Assembly: GCF_000974765.1 (NCBI RefSeq)
Contig: NZ_BBWU01000001.1
Coordinates: forward strand, 1-64,000
Reading direction: 5' to 3'
DNA: 64,000 nucleotides
From: Sphingomonas changbaiensis NBRC 104936
GTDB lineage: Bacteria; Pseudomonadota; Alphaproteobacteria; Sphingomonadales; Sphingomonadaceae
Shown in pieces: positions 26,487 to 33,516 of this stretch (the first letter of the stretch is position 1; every line of letters begins with the position of its first letter). A model generated the notes under the pieces. The model searched no databases, was not told where the DNA came from, and saw only the letters and a program-made list of their open reading frames with translations. A program made the translations under genes and the position numbers.

Positions 26487-27827
26487 CTAAAGCTCATCGA
26501 ACGCAAGCATCAACGTAGCGAGCCTCCCTTCGAGTGCACGTGAGACGCTGTTATGTACTGGTTCGAAAAAGTCGCGCGGCATTTGCTCGCGCGCCTCGGT
26601 CAGCGCGCTCTGGGCAGTATCCAATATCTCGGTGATAGCGCCCCTTATGGGTGTGGGGCCTAGACCGGCTTCCTTGCCGGTCTGGACAAAATGCCGCCCG
26701 GTGATGTCTAGAATCCGATATTTGCGAGATGCGCCGACTGACATCGCCAGCTTGTAGCGATTGTTCGGAATCTGTTTGTTGTCGAATGCCAGCTGGGCTG
26801 ACAGCACGTCATAGAAGGGGGTCAGCTCGTAACCGCCGCCCGGGCGGAGGAAAATGCTGAAATTCTTACCATGACCGTCAGTTGCACCGATCAGCCAGAA
26901 GAGAATTTGGCTTTTGAAGAAGTCAACTCGATCTCGCGTCGGCTCATCGCTCCCACGCAATAGAGTTAGGATATCGACGGCACTGGGACCATTTTGATGG
27001 CCTTCGACAGTTGACTGGTACTTTCGGCTCGGCGGAATGCCCAAGGCCTGGCAGCAGTCTTCTTGCGGCTGCCGAAGGATCCGGCTGTCGGAGGTGCGCT
27101 GCCGATCGAAGCGTTCCACGACAAGCACGCGGCGCTCCCCGAAGGTGGCGATGGACGTCGACGCCACGGTCAGCCCGAAGGCTTCCATCAGCTTCAAGCA
27201 GTAATGCTCATTATCGACGCTGGCAGCCATGTCGATCACGCCGGTCGAAGTCGGTATCTCGCCTAATTGTGGCTTGAGAATATGGGTGGTGGGGGTGGTG
27301 CCGATGGGGCGCATCCATTTGCCGTCATAATGGAGCAGCGCGGTTTTTTCCTGTGCGCCCGCGATCGAGATGCGAAACTCATGCTCGGGATCGATTCCGA
27401 GCGGTACCCCTCCGAGATTTGCGAGCAGTCGCTCGATTTCGTCGTCGTCGATCGACTCTCCTTGGATGTCCCCGTTCCGGGCCTCCATCTCTTCGGGTAG
27501 GAACTGCATCGCCCCGACGCAATCCCGCCCGATCTGCTCCAGCAGGCTGTACGCGTCGGTTCCTTGGGCCCCAGTTCGTTCGGCGACCCTGCGCCGGATG
27601 TTCGGGTTATCAGGCAGCAGGTTGTCGAAAACTGCCGCCACGGGCGTGCCTTGATAGGCCGTGTGTCGTAATTGCAAGGACAGCGAAATTGGAAAACGAT
27701 GTGCCCAGCCAAGCCAGCTGTCGTCATATTTGAAGCGGATCGCGCCGCTGGTCTCCTTTTCCAGCCGTCCCGTGATACGGCCATTGATAAGCACCTTGAG
27801 AGGAGCGTGACTCTTGCGGCGCGTCAT
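26487..27827 (-). CDS. hipA: HipA-family toxin kinase
   Basis: A 446-residue protein. The N-terminal HipA domain is visible (LKVLINGRITGRLEKETSGA, then AVFDNLLPDNPNIRRRVAER), followed by the Gly-rich SIAGAQEKTALLHYD segment and the catalytic region IGATDGHGKNFSIFLRPGGG, with the DGHGKN motif and TPFYDVLS as the metal-binding loop. HipA kinases arrest translation by phosphorylating glutamyl-tRNA synthetase or another target. The gene follows hipB on the minus strand with no gap between them, as in a toxin-antitoxin operon. The protein appears complete. Confidence 0.92.
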   Translation of the reverse strand: MTRRKSHAPLKVLINGRITGRLEKETSGAIRFKYDDSWLGWAHRFPISLSLQLRHTAYQGTPVAAVFDNLLPDNPNIRRRVAERTGAQGTDAYSLLEQIGRDCVGAMQFLPEEMEARNGDIQGESIDDDEIERLLANLGGVPLGIDPEHEFRISIAGAQEKTALLHYDGKWMRPIGTTPTTHILKPQLGEIPTSTGVIDMAASVDNEHYCLKLMEAFGLTVASTSIATFGERRVLVVERFDRQRTSDSRILRQPQEDCCQALGIPPSRKYQSTVEGHQNGPSAVDILTLLRGSDEPTRDRVDFFKSQILFWLIGATDGHGKNFSIFLRPGGGYELTPFYDVLSAQLAFDNKQIPNNRYKLAMSVGASRKYRILDITGRHFVQTGKEAGLGPTPIRGAITEILDTAQSALTEAREQMPRDFFEPVHNSVSRALEGRLATLMLAFDEL

Positions 27828-28091
27828 TTAGAATATGTCCCCCAGGTCAGGGCGGCTCTTGCGCCTCGAGACCAGTTCCAGGTCCAGGTCGAGCGCCGCG
27901 AGGATTGAGAACATTGTCTCGAGTTTGGCGCCGGGATTCCCGTTTTCGATTTGCGAGATGGTTTTCTGGTAGGTGCCAATAAGGTCAGCAAGGTCCTTCT
28001 GCGTCATCGAGCGTTGAAGACGGGCCTGACGGATAAGAGATCCTAGCTGCTTTGGGGATCGGATTGGCTGGTTCATAGCGGTCGCGGTCAT
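27828..28091 (-). CDS. hipB: HipB-family antitoxin
   Basis: An 87-residue protein with a Xre-type HTH: LGSLIRQARLQRSMTQKDLA, DLIGTYQKTISQIENGNPGA, and a C-terminal LDLDLELVSRRK typical of HipB. HipB binds HipA and its operator. The start could be the ATG at 28091 or a later one at 28076 (MNQPIRSPK). Three evenly spaced candidate operators lie directly upstream. Confidence 0.9.
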   Translation of the reverse strand: MTATAMNQPIRSPKQLGSLIRQARLQRSMTQKDLADLIGTYQKTISQIENGNPGAKLETMFSILAALDLDLELVSRRKSRPDLGDIF

Positions 28092-28100
28092 CCCGTGGAT

Positions 28101-28175
28101 GGTATATTATGGAGATATACCGGCCGGGGTATAAATTCAATGTATTCCTTTTAGGCTATATTTTCAATATATACC
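28101..28175. promoter_or_regulatory. Three 21-bp HipB-type operators in a 27-bp ladder
   Basis: Sites are 28101-28121 (GGTATATTATGGAGATATAC plus C), 28128-28148 (GGTATA to TATTCC) and 28155-28175 (GCTATA to TATACC). Each fits GGTATA-N9-TATACC with zero, one and one mismatches, and starts are exactly 27 bp apart. The position between hipB and the divergent esterase gene is the expected one for autorepression. Confidence 0.75.
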
Positions 28176-28300
28176 TCGCAGGGATTGTAGCAGGCAACGC
28201 AGCTGCCCAGGTTGAAGCTGCTCGTTGCCGGCGCGATCGAGGCCGGGCTCGCAATGAATGTTCTGGTATTTGCGCTTCAGGAGCGGCAATTCGTCAGGCG

Positions 28301-29152
28301 ATGATGCCTCGGCTTTGGGAAATCGCGTTGACAGCGGCGGCTTGGGCCGTGTTGCCAGGGGCGACCCAGAGCCCGATCGAAATCGGCAAATCCTATGATA
28401 TCCCATCGCAGGCGCTGGGCGAGCATCGCATTGTCAATGTGGTCCTGCCATCCAGTTACGCGAAGGCGCCCGACCGGCGCTACCCTGTGCTCTACCTGAT
28501 CGACGGCGGCATCGACCAGGACCTGCTGCATGTGGCGGGCGTGGTTCAGCTGGGCGCTATGTGGGGCCGATCCGTCGAGGCGATCGTCGTCGGCATCGCG
28601 ACCGAGGATCGCCGCAAGGAATTGGTCGGCCCGACCAGGGATCCCGAGCTGTTGAAGCGCTATCCGACCGCCGGCGCATCAGCGAGGTTTCGGGACTTCA
28701 TCAGAGCCGAGGTGAAGCCGCTCATCGAGCGAACGTATCGCACCAATGGTCGGAGCGTCGTGCTGGGTGAGTCCCTTGCCGGTCTGTTCGTCGTTGAGAC
28801 ATATCTCACCGAGCCGACGCTATTCGACGGCTATGGCGCGATCGATCCCAGCCTGTGGTGGGACAGGGAAGCATTGTCGCTCGCCGCAGCGGGTTGGATC
28901 GATAAGCGGCAAAAATCCCGTCCTTTCTTCCTAGCGATCGCGAAGGAACAGTTGGAAGAGCCTGCCGCCAGTCAAAGGCTTATTGCCGCGACCCGCCAAC
29001 AAGGCCTGCCGTTATGTGACGTGCAGCGTCCCGACCTGACCCATGCGACGATTTATCAGCAGTTGACGCCCGAGGCCCTGCAATATCTGCTGCCTCCTGC
29101 AGAGCCACCGGCGGCCGCTTTCGGCTTCGATCTTCAGTGTTCCGACCAGTAG
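28301..29152 (+). CDS. Secreted alpha/beta-hydrolase (esterase D-like)
   Basis: A 283-residue protein with a likely signal segment (EIALTAAAWAVLPGATQ). The core is an esterase D/IroE-type hydrolase: YPVLYLIDGGIDQDLLHVAG, then the nucleophile elbow RSVVLGESLAGLFVVETYLT (GESLAG) and a predicted acid in YGAIDPSLWW. A late His is present in DLTHATIYQQL. Such enzymes cleave small esters or siderophore lactones. The start choice is ATG at 28301 with a weak site; the upstream AT-rich part belongs to the hipB operator region. Confidence 0.75.
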   Translation: MMPRLWEIALTAAAWAVLPGATQSPIEIGKSYDIPSQALGEHRIVNVVLPSSYAKAPDRRYPVLYLIDGGIDQDLLHVAGVVQLGAMWGRSVEAIVVGIATEDRRKELVGPTRDPELLKRYPTAGASARFRDFIRAEVKPLIERTYRTNGRSVVLGESLAGLFVVETYLTEPTLFDGYGAIDPSLWWDREALSLAAAGWIDKRQKSRPFFLAIAKEQLEEPAASQRLIAATRQQGLPLCDVQRPDLTHATIYQQLTPEALQYLLPPAEPPAAAFGFDLQCSDQ

Positions 29153-29884
29153 CAAGCGGAGCTATTTGCTCTTTCAAGAACTCTGACCCTGCCGCTTCGC
29201 GCATGTTTGAGCAGCCCTCGGTGCCGCGCTTCAACTTCGGGCGCGCCAGGTGAGATCGCCGACGTACACGCGCTTAGCGATTGGAGGGCCCGCTATCGCC
29301 CGATTCCCGACGATCTACCCGTCTCGCGGGATCAAGCGCTTAAGAATGGGCACCGCCATAGAGGTGAGCTCTTGTGGCTCCTGAAAGCGACGGTCGAGTC
29401 CGTGTTCGTGCGTTGAACACGGCTGTCGGTTGGACGAAAAACTGACCGTGATCCTATAACTACCCTGCTGCGGGCCGGGCCCCGAACTGCGCGGATCAGC
29501 TGCGCTCGAAGCTTTCGTCAGCGCGCCTTAGGACGGCTCTCGCCGAGCGCTCCGAACGAGGGAACGAGGCATGGTGCGCATCGAGGAAACGGCCCGCCCC
29601 GATGCGGGGCAGCGGCAGTCATGTTCGTGAGCTTGGGATATAACATGCTCGACGTGGCTTACTGGGGTTCGACGGGCCCGCGCGCGCACACGCTGGTTGC
29701 CTATGAGTAAATCGCAACCGAACGTCCAATCCTTCCGTTTGCGCGACGGAGAGTCATCGCCGGCCGAACAGCGGGGCTGCATCCGTGCTATATTGCCGCA
29801 CCAGTTGAGAGTCGGAGGCAGAGCCTCGAACAATCAACGAACTCGATTGTCGGGTCGCCGGGCGGTTTCCAAAGGGTAGATGTC
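29153..29884. other. Intergenic region before the second SARP gene
   Basis: About 0.73 kb without a convincing frame. No tRNA or insertion sequence is seen. It is likely to include the promoter of the SARP gene at 29885. Confidence 0.4.
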
Positions 29885-30754
29885 GTGCCCAGATGGTCAC
29901 TCCATTGCCTCGGCGTCGAGGCCGTGCGCATGGTGCGTGGCAGCGAGCTTCGCTTGTCCGACGCTGCTTGGCCCGTCTTCGGCTGCCTGCTATCGGCTCC
30001 GCGCCGCGCGCTGACCCGAGCGCAGCTGGCGTCGGCACTCTGGCCGAACCAGAGCGACGACTCCGCTCGCCATTGCCTCGCAACGGCGCTTTGGCGCATC
30101 CGTACGCGATCCGGAGCCTTCGGAGGCTGCCTGATCGCCAGGGGGGAGACGATCGCGCTCGCCGCAAATCGATCGATCTGGATCGACGTCGTGGCATTTG
30201 CGGCCAGGGCCGAAGCGGCGCTGCGCGATCCGGCGCGGCTGCGTCAGCCATGCGAGCGGCACCGCCTGCGCCGGTCCCTCGCCCTTTACCGGGGCGACTT
30301 CCTGCCGCAGCGCGACCAGGAACGCATCGTCGTCGAGCGTGAACGGTTACGCGCGCTATATCTGGACGCGCTGTTCGAGCTTGCGACCGCGGAGGCGTTC
30401 GCTGGCGAGTGGAACCTTGCCCGTCAGAGCACGCGCCGGCTCTGCGCGGACGAGCCGCTACGGGAGGATGCACAGCGTCTCTACATCCAGACGCTGGAGC
30501 GTACCGGCAACCGTGGCCTGGCGATTCAGCAATACCATGAGTTGGAGGCGCTGCTCGCCCGCGAGCTGGCCGTAAGTCCCGCCGTCGAAACGGTCGCGCT
30601 GGCGCGCAAAATCGGTCTTCCTGGAATCGAGCCCGGCCGTCGTGACCAGATCGTCCATCCTGCCCCGGAAGGGTTGGGACAGGCAGCGCTGCTGCGCGTA
30701 CGGCAAGACTTGACGCGCGCGATCAACACCATCGACGCGATGCTCGCGGGTTAG
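29885..30754 (+). CDS. SARP/BTAD-family transcriptional activator
   Basis: A 289-residue protein with the GTG start at 29885. An OmpR-like winged helix opens the protein (SDAAWPVFGCLLSAPRRALT, then ASALWPNQSDDSARHCLATA). A BTAD helical region follows: ERHRLRRSLALYRGDFLPQR, LRALYLDALFELATAEAFAG, and LYIQTLERTGNRGLAIQQYH. There is no ATPase domain, so it is the short SARP type. It lies just ahead of a gene cluster with 11-bp-phased heptamer repeats and so is the likely activator of that cluster. Confidence 0.8.
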   Translation: MPRWSLHCLGVEAVRMVRGSELRLSDAAWPVFGCLLSAPRRALTRAQLASALWPNQSDDSARHCLATALWRIRTRSGAFGGCLIARGETIALAANRSIWIDVVAFAARAEAALRDPARLRQPCERHRLRRSLALYRGDFLPQRDQERIVVERERLRALYLDALFELATAEAFAGEWNLARQSTRRLCADEPLREDAQRLYIQTLERTGNRGLAIQQYHELEALLARELAVSPAVETVALARKIGLPGIEPGRRDQIVHPAPEGLGQAALLRVRQDLTRAINTIDAMLAG

Positions 30755-30767
30755 GCACAGCCGCTCC

Positions 30768-30806
30768 GGTGATCGAATGGTGATCGGCCGTGTCCGGCCG
30801 GTGATC
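30768..30806. promoter_or_regulatory. Candidate SARP operator: phased GGTGATC repeats
   Basis: GGTGATC is seen at 30768-30774, 30779-30785 and 30800-30806, with a degenerate CGTGTCC at 30789-30795. Steps are about 11 bp, as SARP activators commonly prefer. It lies 14 bp after the SARP stop and 56 bp before the next gene. Confidence 0.5.
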
Positions 30807-30861
30807 CGGCTCTGCCACATTCTGCAAAATTCGGACGACTCGGTACGGCGGAGGAGGTGGC

Positions 30862-31098
30862 GTGAATGAGGAGTCTGTCGACGCTCCCACGGATGCCGGC
30901 CCGAGCGCCGCTCGCGCGCGGACACTTATCATCCGCTGCTGGCTGGAAGAGCCGCAAACGCGAGCCTCGCGGATGCGGGGCACTCTTCGCGACATATCGG
31001 GCGGCAACTCGCGCGGCTTCGAACATTTCGAGGGTCTCGTCGCGCAGCTCCGCACCTTTCTTTCCGACGAGATCGACCATGATGCTGGCGCGTCCTGA
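30862..31098 (+). CDS. Small protein opening the SARP-linked cluster
   Basis: A 78-residue protein starting at GTG with a strong GGAGGAGG. It has an Ala/Ser-rich N-terminus, then a beta segment LIIRCWLEE and GTLRDISGGNSRGFEHFEGL followed by the helix VAQLRTFLSDE. The layout resembles tiny stand-alone domains that sit beside SARP-regulated genes, but no family is recognised. Confidence 0.55.
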   Translation: MNEESVDAPTDAGPSAARARTLIIRCWLEEPQTRASRMRGTLRDISGGNSRGFEHFEGLVAQLRTFLSDEIDHDAGAS

Positions 31099-31130
31099 CA
31101 TGCGCGCTCGGCCCTTTCGGGAGATTGCTC

Positions 31131-32123
31131 ATGTCCACTGATTTTCCGCTGCTGCGCGCAAGTCTGGCCCCGCAATATGCCGGCCTTGGCGCCGCGGAAC
31201 TTGATGAAGTCGTCCAGGCGCTCTACGGCCCCGAAGCGACGGCCGAGGATGTCGAAGGTCTCTTCGATGATATCGGCCGCGGCTTCCAGAACGCGGCCAA
31301 AGGGGTCGGCAAGTTCGCCCAACAGGCGGCGCCCGTCGTCGCCGGCGCGCTACCTTCGATCGCGCAAGGAGCGGCCACTGGCGCGACCTTCGGCCCGTGG
31401 GGCGCGCTGATCGGCGCGGCGACGGGAGCCGCGGGCGGCATCCTGGCCCAGTCCAAAAACAAGACCGCGCGCCAGATCGGCGGCGCGATCCACGATGTGG
31501 GGGGGCTGGTCTCGACGGTGCGCGGCGGCGGCGCCGGTGGCGCGCTCGGTTCGCTGGCCTCCGTCGCGAGCGGCGCGCTGGGCGCTACCCAGGCCGGTCG
31601 CTCGGTCGCGGGCGCCCTTGCCGGCGGCCAGGCCGGAGGCGGGGCGGCCAATGCGCTGATGGGGCTGCTTGGCCGGCCCGAGCTGGCTCAGGCGTTGTCC
31701 TCCGCAGCGATGGGCGGCTTCGGCCGCACCAACATCCCGATCGGCGGCCAGCAGGTCCCGGTCAATCAGATTCTCGCCGCGCTGGGAACGCTTTCGCAGC
31801 GCGCCGCGCACGAGGCCGCCGAATATGACGAGTCGGCCGAGGCCACTCCCGAATTCGCTACCGCAGCCGAAGCGACGCTCGGCATCGATGCCGACGATGC
31901 GGAAGGACGCACCGACGCACTGCTCACGCTGCTTGCGCTCACGCCGTCGATCTGGATGAGCCAGCAGCGCCAGCCGGTGAACGTCAGTGTCAGCAGCCCG
32001 GCATCTGGCGGGGGCGGCACCTATGACGTGCCAGAGCAATTCTGGCTGCAGGGGGAGGCCTGGCACGAGCAGGAGGCTGAATACGAGGCTGCGCTCGAAG
32101 CGGCGGACGACCCCTATGCTTGA
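31131..32123 (+). CDS. Glycine-zipper hypothetical protein of SARP cluster
   Basis: A 330-residue protein. The N-terminus is soluble (ADLGAAE-like residues with a conserved-looking VQALYGPEATAEDVEG). The central 60-190 region is extremely Gly/Ala-rich with GxxxG zipper stretches: GATFGPWGALIGAATGAAGG, then GGGAGGALGSLASVASGALG. The C-terminus is acidic, ending AEYEAALEAADDPYA. The hydrophobic zippers could insert in a membrane or pack as amphipathic helices, recalling bacteriocin or phage-pore modules. The start is ATG at 31131 with GGAG nearby; its stop lies 8 nt into the next gene. Confidence 0.6.
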   Translation: MSTDFPLLRASLAPQYAGLGAAELDEVVQALYGPEATAEDVEGLFDDIGRGFQNAAKGVGKFAQQAAPVVAGALPSIAQGAATGATFGPWGALIGAATGAAGGILAQSKNKTARQIGGAIHDVGGLVSTVRGGGAGGALGSLASVASGALGATQAGRSVAGALAGGQAGGGAANALMGLLGRPELAQALSSAAMGGFGRTNIPIGGQQVPVNQILAALGTLSQRAAHEAAEYDESAEATPEFATAAEATLGIDADDAEGRTDALLTLLALTPSIWMSQQRQPVNVSVSSPASGGGGTYDVPEQFWLQGEAWHEQEAEYEAALEAADDPYA

Positions 32124-32556
32124 CGCGGTCCCCCCCGGCGCGCCGCAGGATCCGGCCGCGATGATCAGAGAGCTCGCCGGCAGCGACCCGCGCATGGCGA
32201 TGCTGATGCAGATGCTCCAGCCCAAGGCTGCGCCCGAGCCGACGGTCGACGAGCGGGACGAGGTGATCGCCAGCCTCAGCGAACGGCTTGATGAGACGGA
32301 GGCGAAGCTGGATCGCGTCACGCGCATCGCCAAGCGACTGCACGAGGCCCATGGCCGCGCGGCTGCCCGGCTTTGCGAACTCGCGGCCGCGCTCGGGGCA
32401 TGCGGCGTGTGCTGGGGTGACGACCCTGCCTGCGCCGCCTGCCGAGGTCGCGGCAGGCCCGGAATGACCAGGCCAGATTTCGAACTGCGCGCGCGGCTGC
32501 TCGGCCCGCGGCGTCAAGATGTCGAACCCGCCGGGCACGCTGCGCAGGCAGCCTGA
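32116..32556 (+). CDS. Coiled-coil protein with Cys-rich knuckle
   Basis: A 146-residue protein. A coiled coil with heptads reads VIASLSERLDETEAKLDRVT and RIAKRLHEAHGRAAARLCEL. Four closely spaced Cys lie in ACGVCWGDDPACAACRGRGR, a CxxC-x6-CxxC set with a CRGRG tail like a DnaJ-type zinc knuckle. A basic C-terminal tail follows. It is translated from an 8-nt overlap with the glycine-zipper gene. It may bind metal or assemble complexes; no known family is named. Confidence 0.6.
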   Translation: MLDAVPPGAPQDPAAMIRELAGSDPRMAMLMQMLQPKAAPEPTVDERDEVIASLSERLDETEAKLDRVTRIAKRLHEAHGRAAARLCELAAALGACGVCWGDDPACAACRGRGRPGMTRPDFELRARLLGPRRQDVEPAGHAAQAA

Positions 32557-32579
32557 ACTGAACAACGAGGAGATGTGAC

Positions 32580-33152
32580 ATGCTTGGGACGACGAGCTTC
32601 GAATCCGATTTCGAAGACGTGCTGGAGCACGATGTCGAGGGCGATTATGAAAGCGACTTCGAATATGACGAGGGTACTTGGGACGAGGCCGCAAAGGTCC
32701 GCCCGCGGTCCTTCAGGCCACTGAAGGCCCCACAGAAGGGCAGTCCGACCGTCACCCCTCCGCGCCAGGGTCTTGCCACGAAGGCAGAACTGGACGCGAC
32801 CGCGAAGAAGCTCGACGCGCGGATCGCGACCAATACCGGCTCCATCAAGGCGCTCGACGGCCGCACCCGGACGATGGAGACGGAGAGCGCGAAGATGGGG
32901 ACTGCGCTCAAGAAGGAAATCGAGGTCCGCAAGCGTCAGACCACCGAGTTGCGCAAGGGGCTCGATGAATCGCGTCAGCTCGCGATGATCGTTCCCCTGA
33001 TCACGGCCGGGGCCGACCCGAACGACAAGTTCGCGAAGATGCTGCCGATCCTGCTCTACAGCGGGGCGTTCGGCGGCGGCGGCAGCTCGGGTCTGGGCGG
33101 CGACAATCAGGGAATGATGATCGCGATGATGGCCATCGCGCTCAGCGCCTGA
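32580..33152 (+). CDS. Acidic/coiled-coil hypothetical protein
   Basis: A 190-residue protein. The acidic start carries repeated SDFE-like units (TSFESDFEDVLEHDVEGDYE, SDFEYDEGTWDEAA). A basic Pro/Lys linker follows, then a long charged coiled coil (TAKKLDARIATNTGSIKALD, METESAKMGTALKKEIEVRK) and a final Gly/Met-rich hydrophobic helix (GMMIAMMAIALSA). A mixed acidic-to-hydrophobic design could suit a structural or membrane-tethering role. No family is recognised. Confidence 0.6.
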   Translation: MLGTTSFESDFEDVLEHDVEGDYESDFEYDEGTWDEAAKVRPRSFRPLKAPQKGSPTVTPPRQGLATKAELDATAKKLDARIATNTGSIKALDGRTRTMETESAKMGTALKKEIEVRKRQTTELRKGLDESRQLAMIVPLITAGADPNDKFAKMLPILLYSGAFGGGGSSGLGGDNQGMMIAMMAIALSA

Positions 33153-33164
33153 GGGAGAAGGATC

Positions 33165-33476
33165 ATGGCCAGTTTTTCTCTGCCAGGCTTTGCCATTGCC
33201 AATGCGGTTGCCCAGTCGAGCGGGGTGAAGGGTTCGGCGGCAACCCGCATCGGACTGGTGGGTGGCTTGTTCGGCAGCAGCCCGATCGGCATCCTTGCCG
33301 CCAAGCAGATGGCCGATAGCGAGGCCAAGCGAAGCGGGTCGCCACCCCCGGACGCCAAGCCGCCTTCGGGTAAGGGCGACGCGCGCAACAACACGATGCT
33401 GGTCGCTGAGCCGACGTCAGCCCCGCCATCGGCGCCCGAACCCCCCGCTGCGCCGGCGTCGCCCAAACGGGCCTGA
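33165..33476 (+). CDS. Small Gly/Pro-rich hypothetical protein
   Basis: A 103-residue protein with an N-terminal hydrophobic zone (PGFAIANAVAQSSGVKG, then GLVGGLFGSSPIGILAAKQM) that carries GxxxG-like spacings, and a Pro/Ala-rich disordered tail (PPSAPEPPAAPASPKRA). It may be a small membrane or secreted component. It lies between the acidic coiled-coil gene and the giant protease gene. Confidence 0.55.
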   Translation: MASFSLPGFAIANAVAQSSGVKGSAATRIGLVGGLFGSSPIGILAAKQMADSEAKRSGSPPPDAKPPSGKGDARNNTMLVAEPTSAPPSAPEPPAAPASPKRA

Positions 33477-33516
33477 CCGACGCTCCGCCCCGGCCGCGAT
33501 CGGGAGACAATGAAGC

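Noticed and set aside
28109-28300. N-terminal extension of the esterase through the AT-rich hipB operator region
   Set aside because: It would place codons across the operator ladder, lacks a ribosome-binding site, and the signal-like segment starts at 28301.
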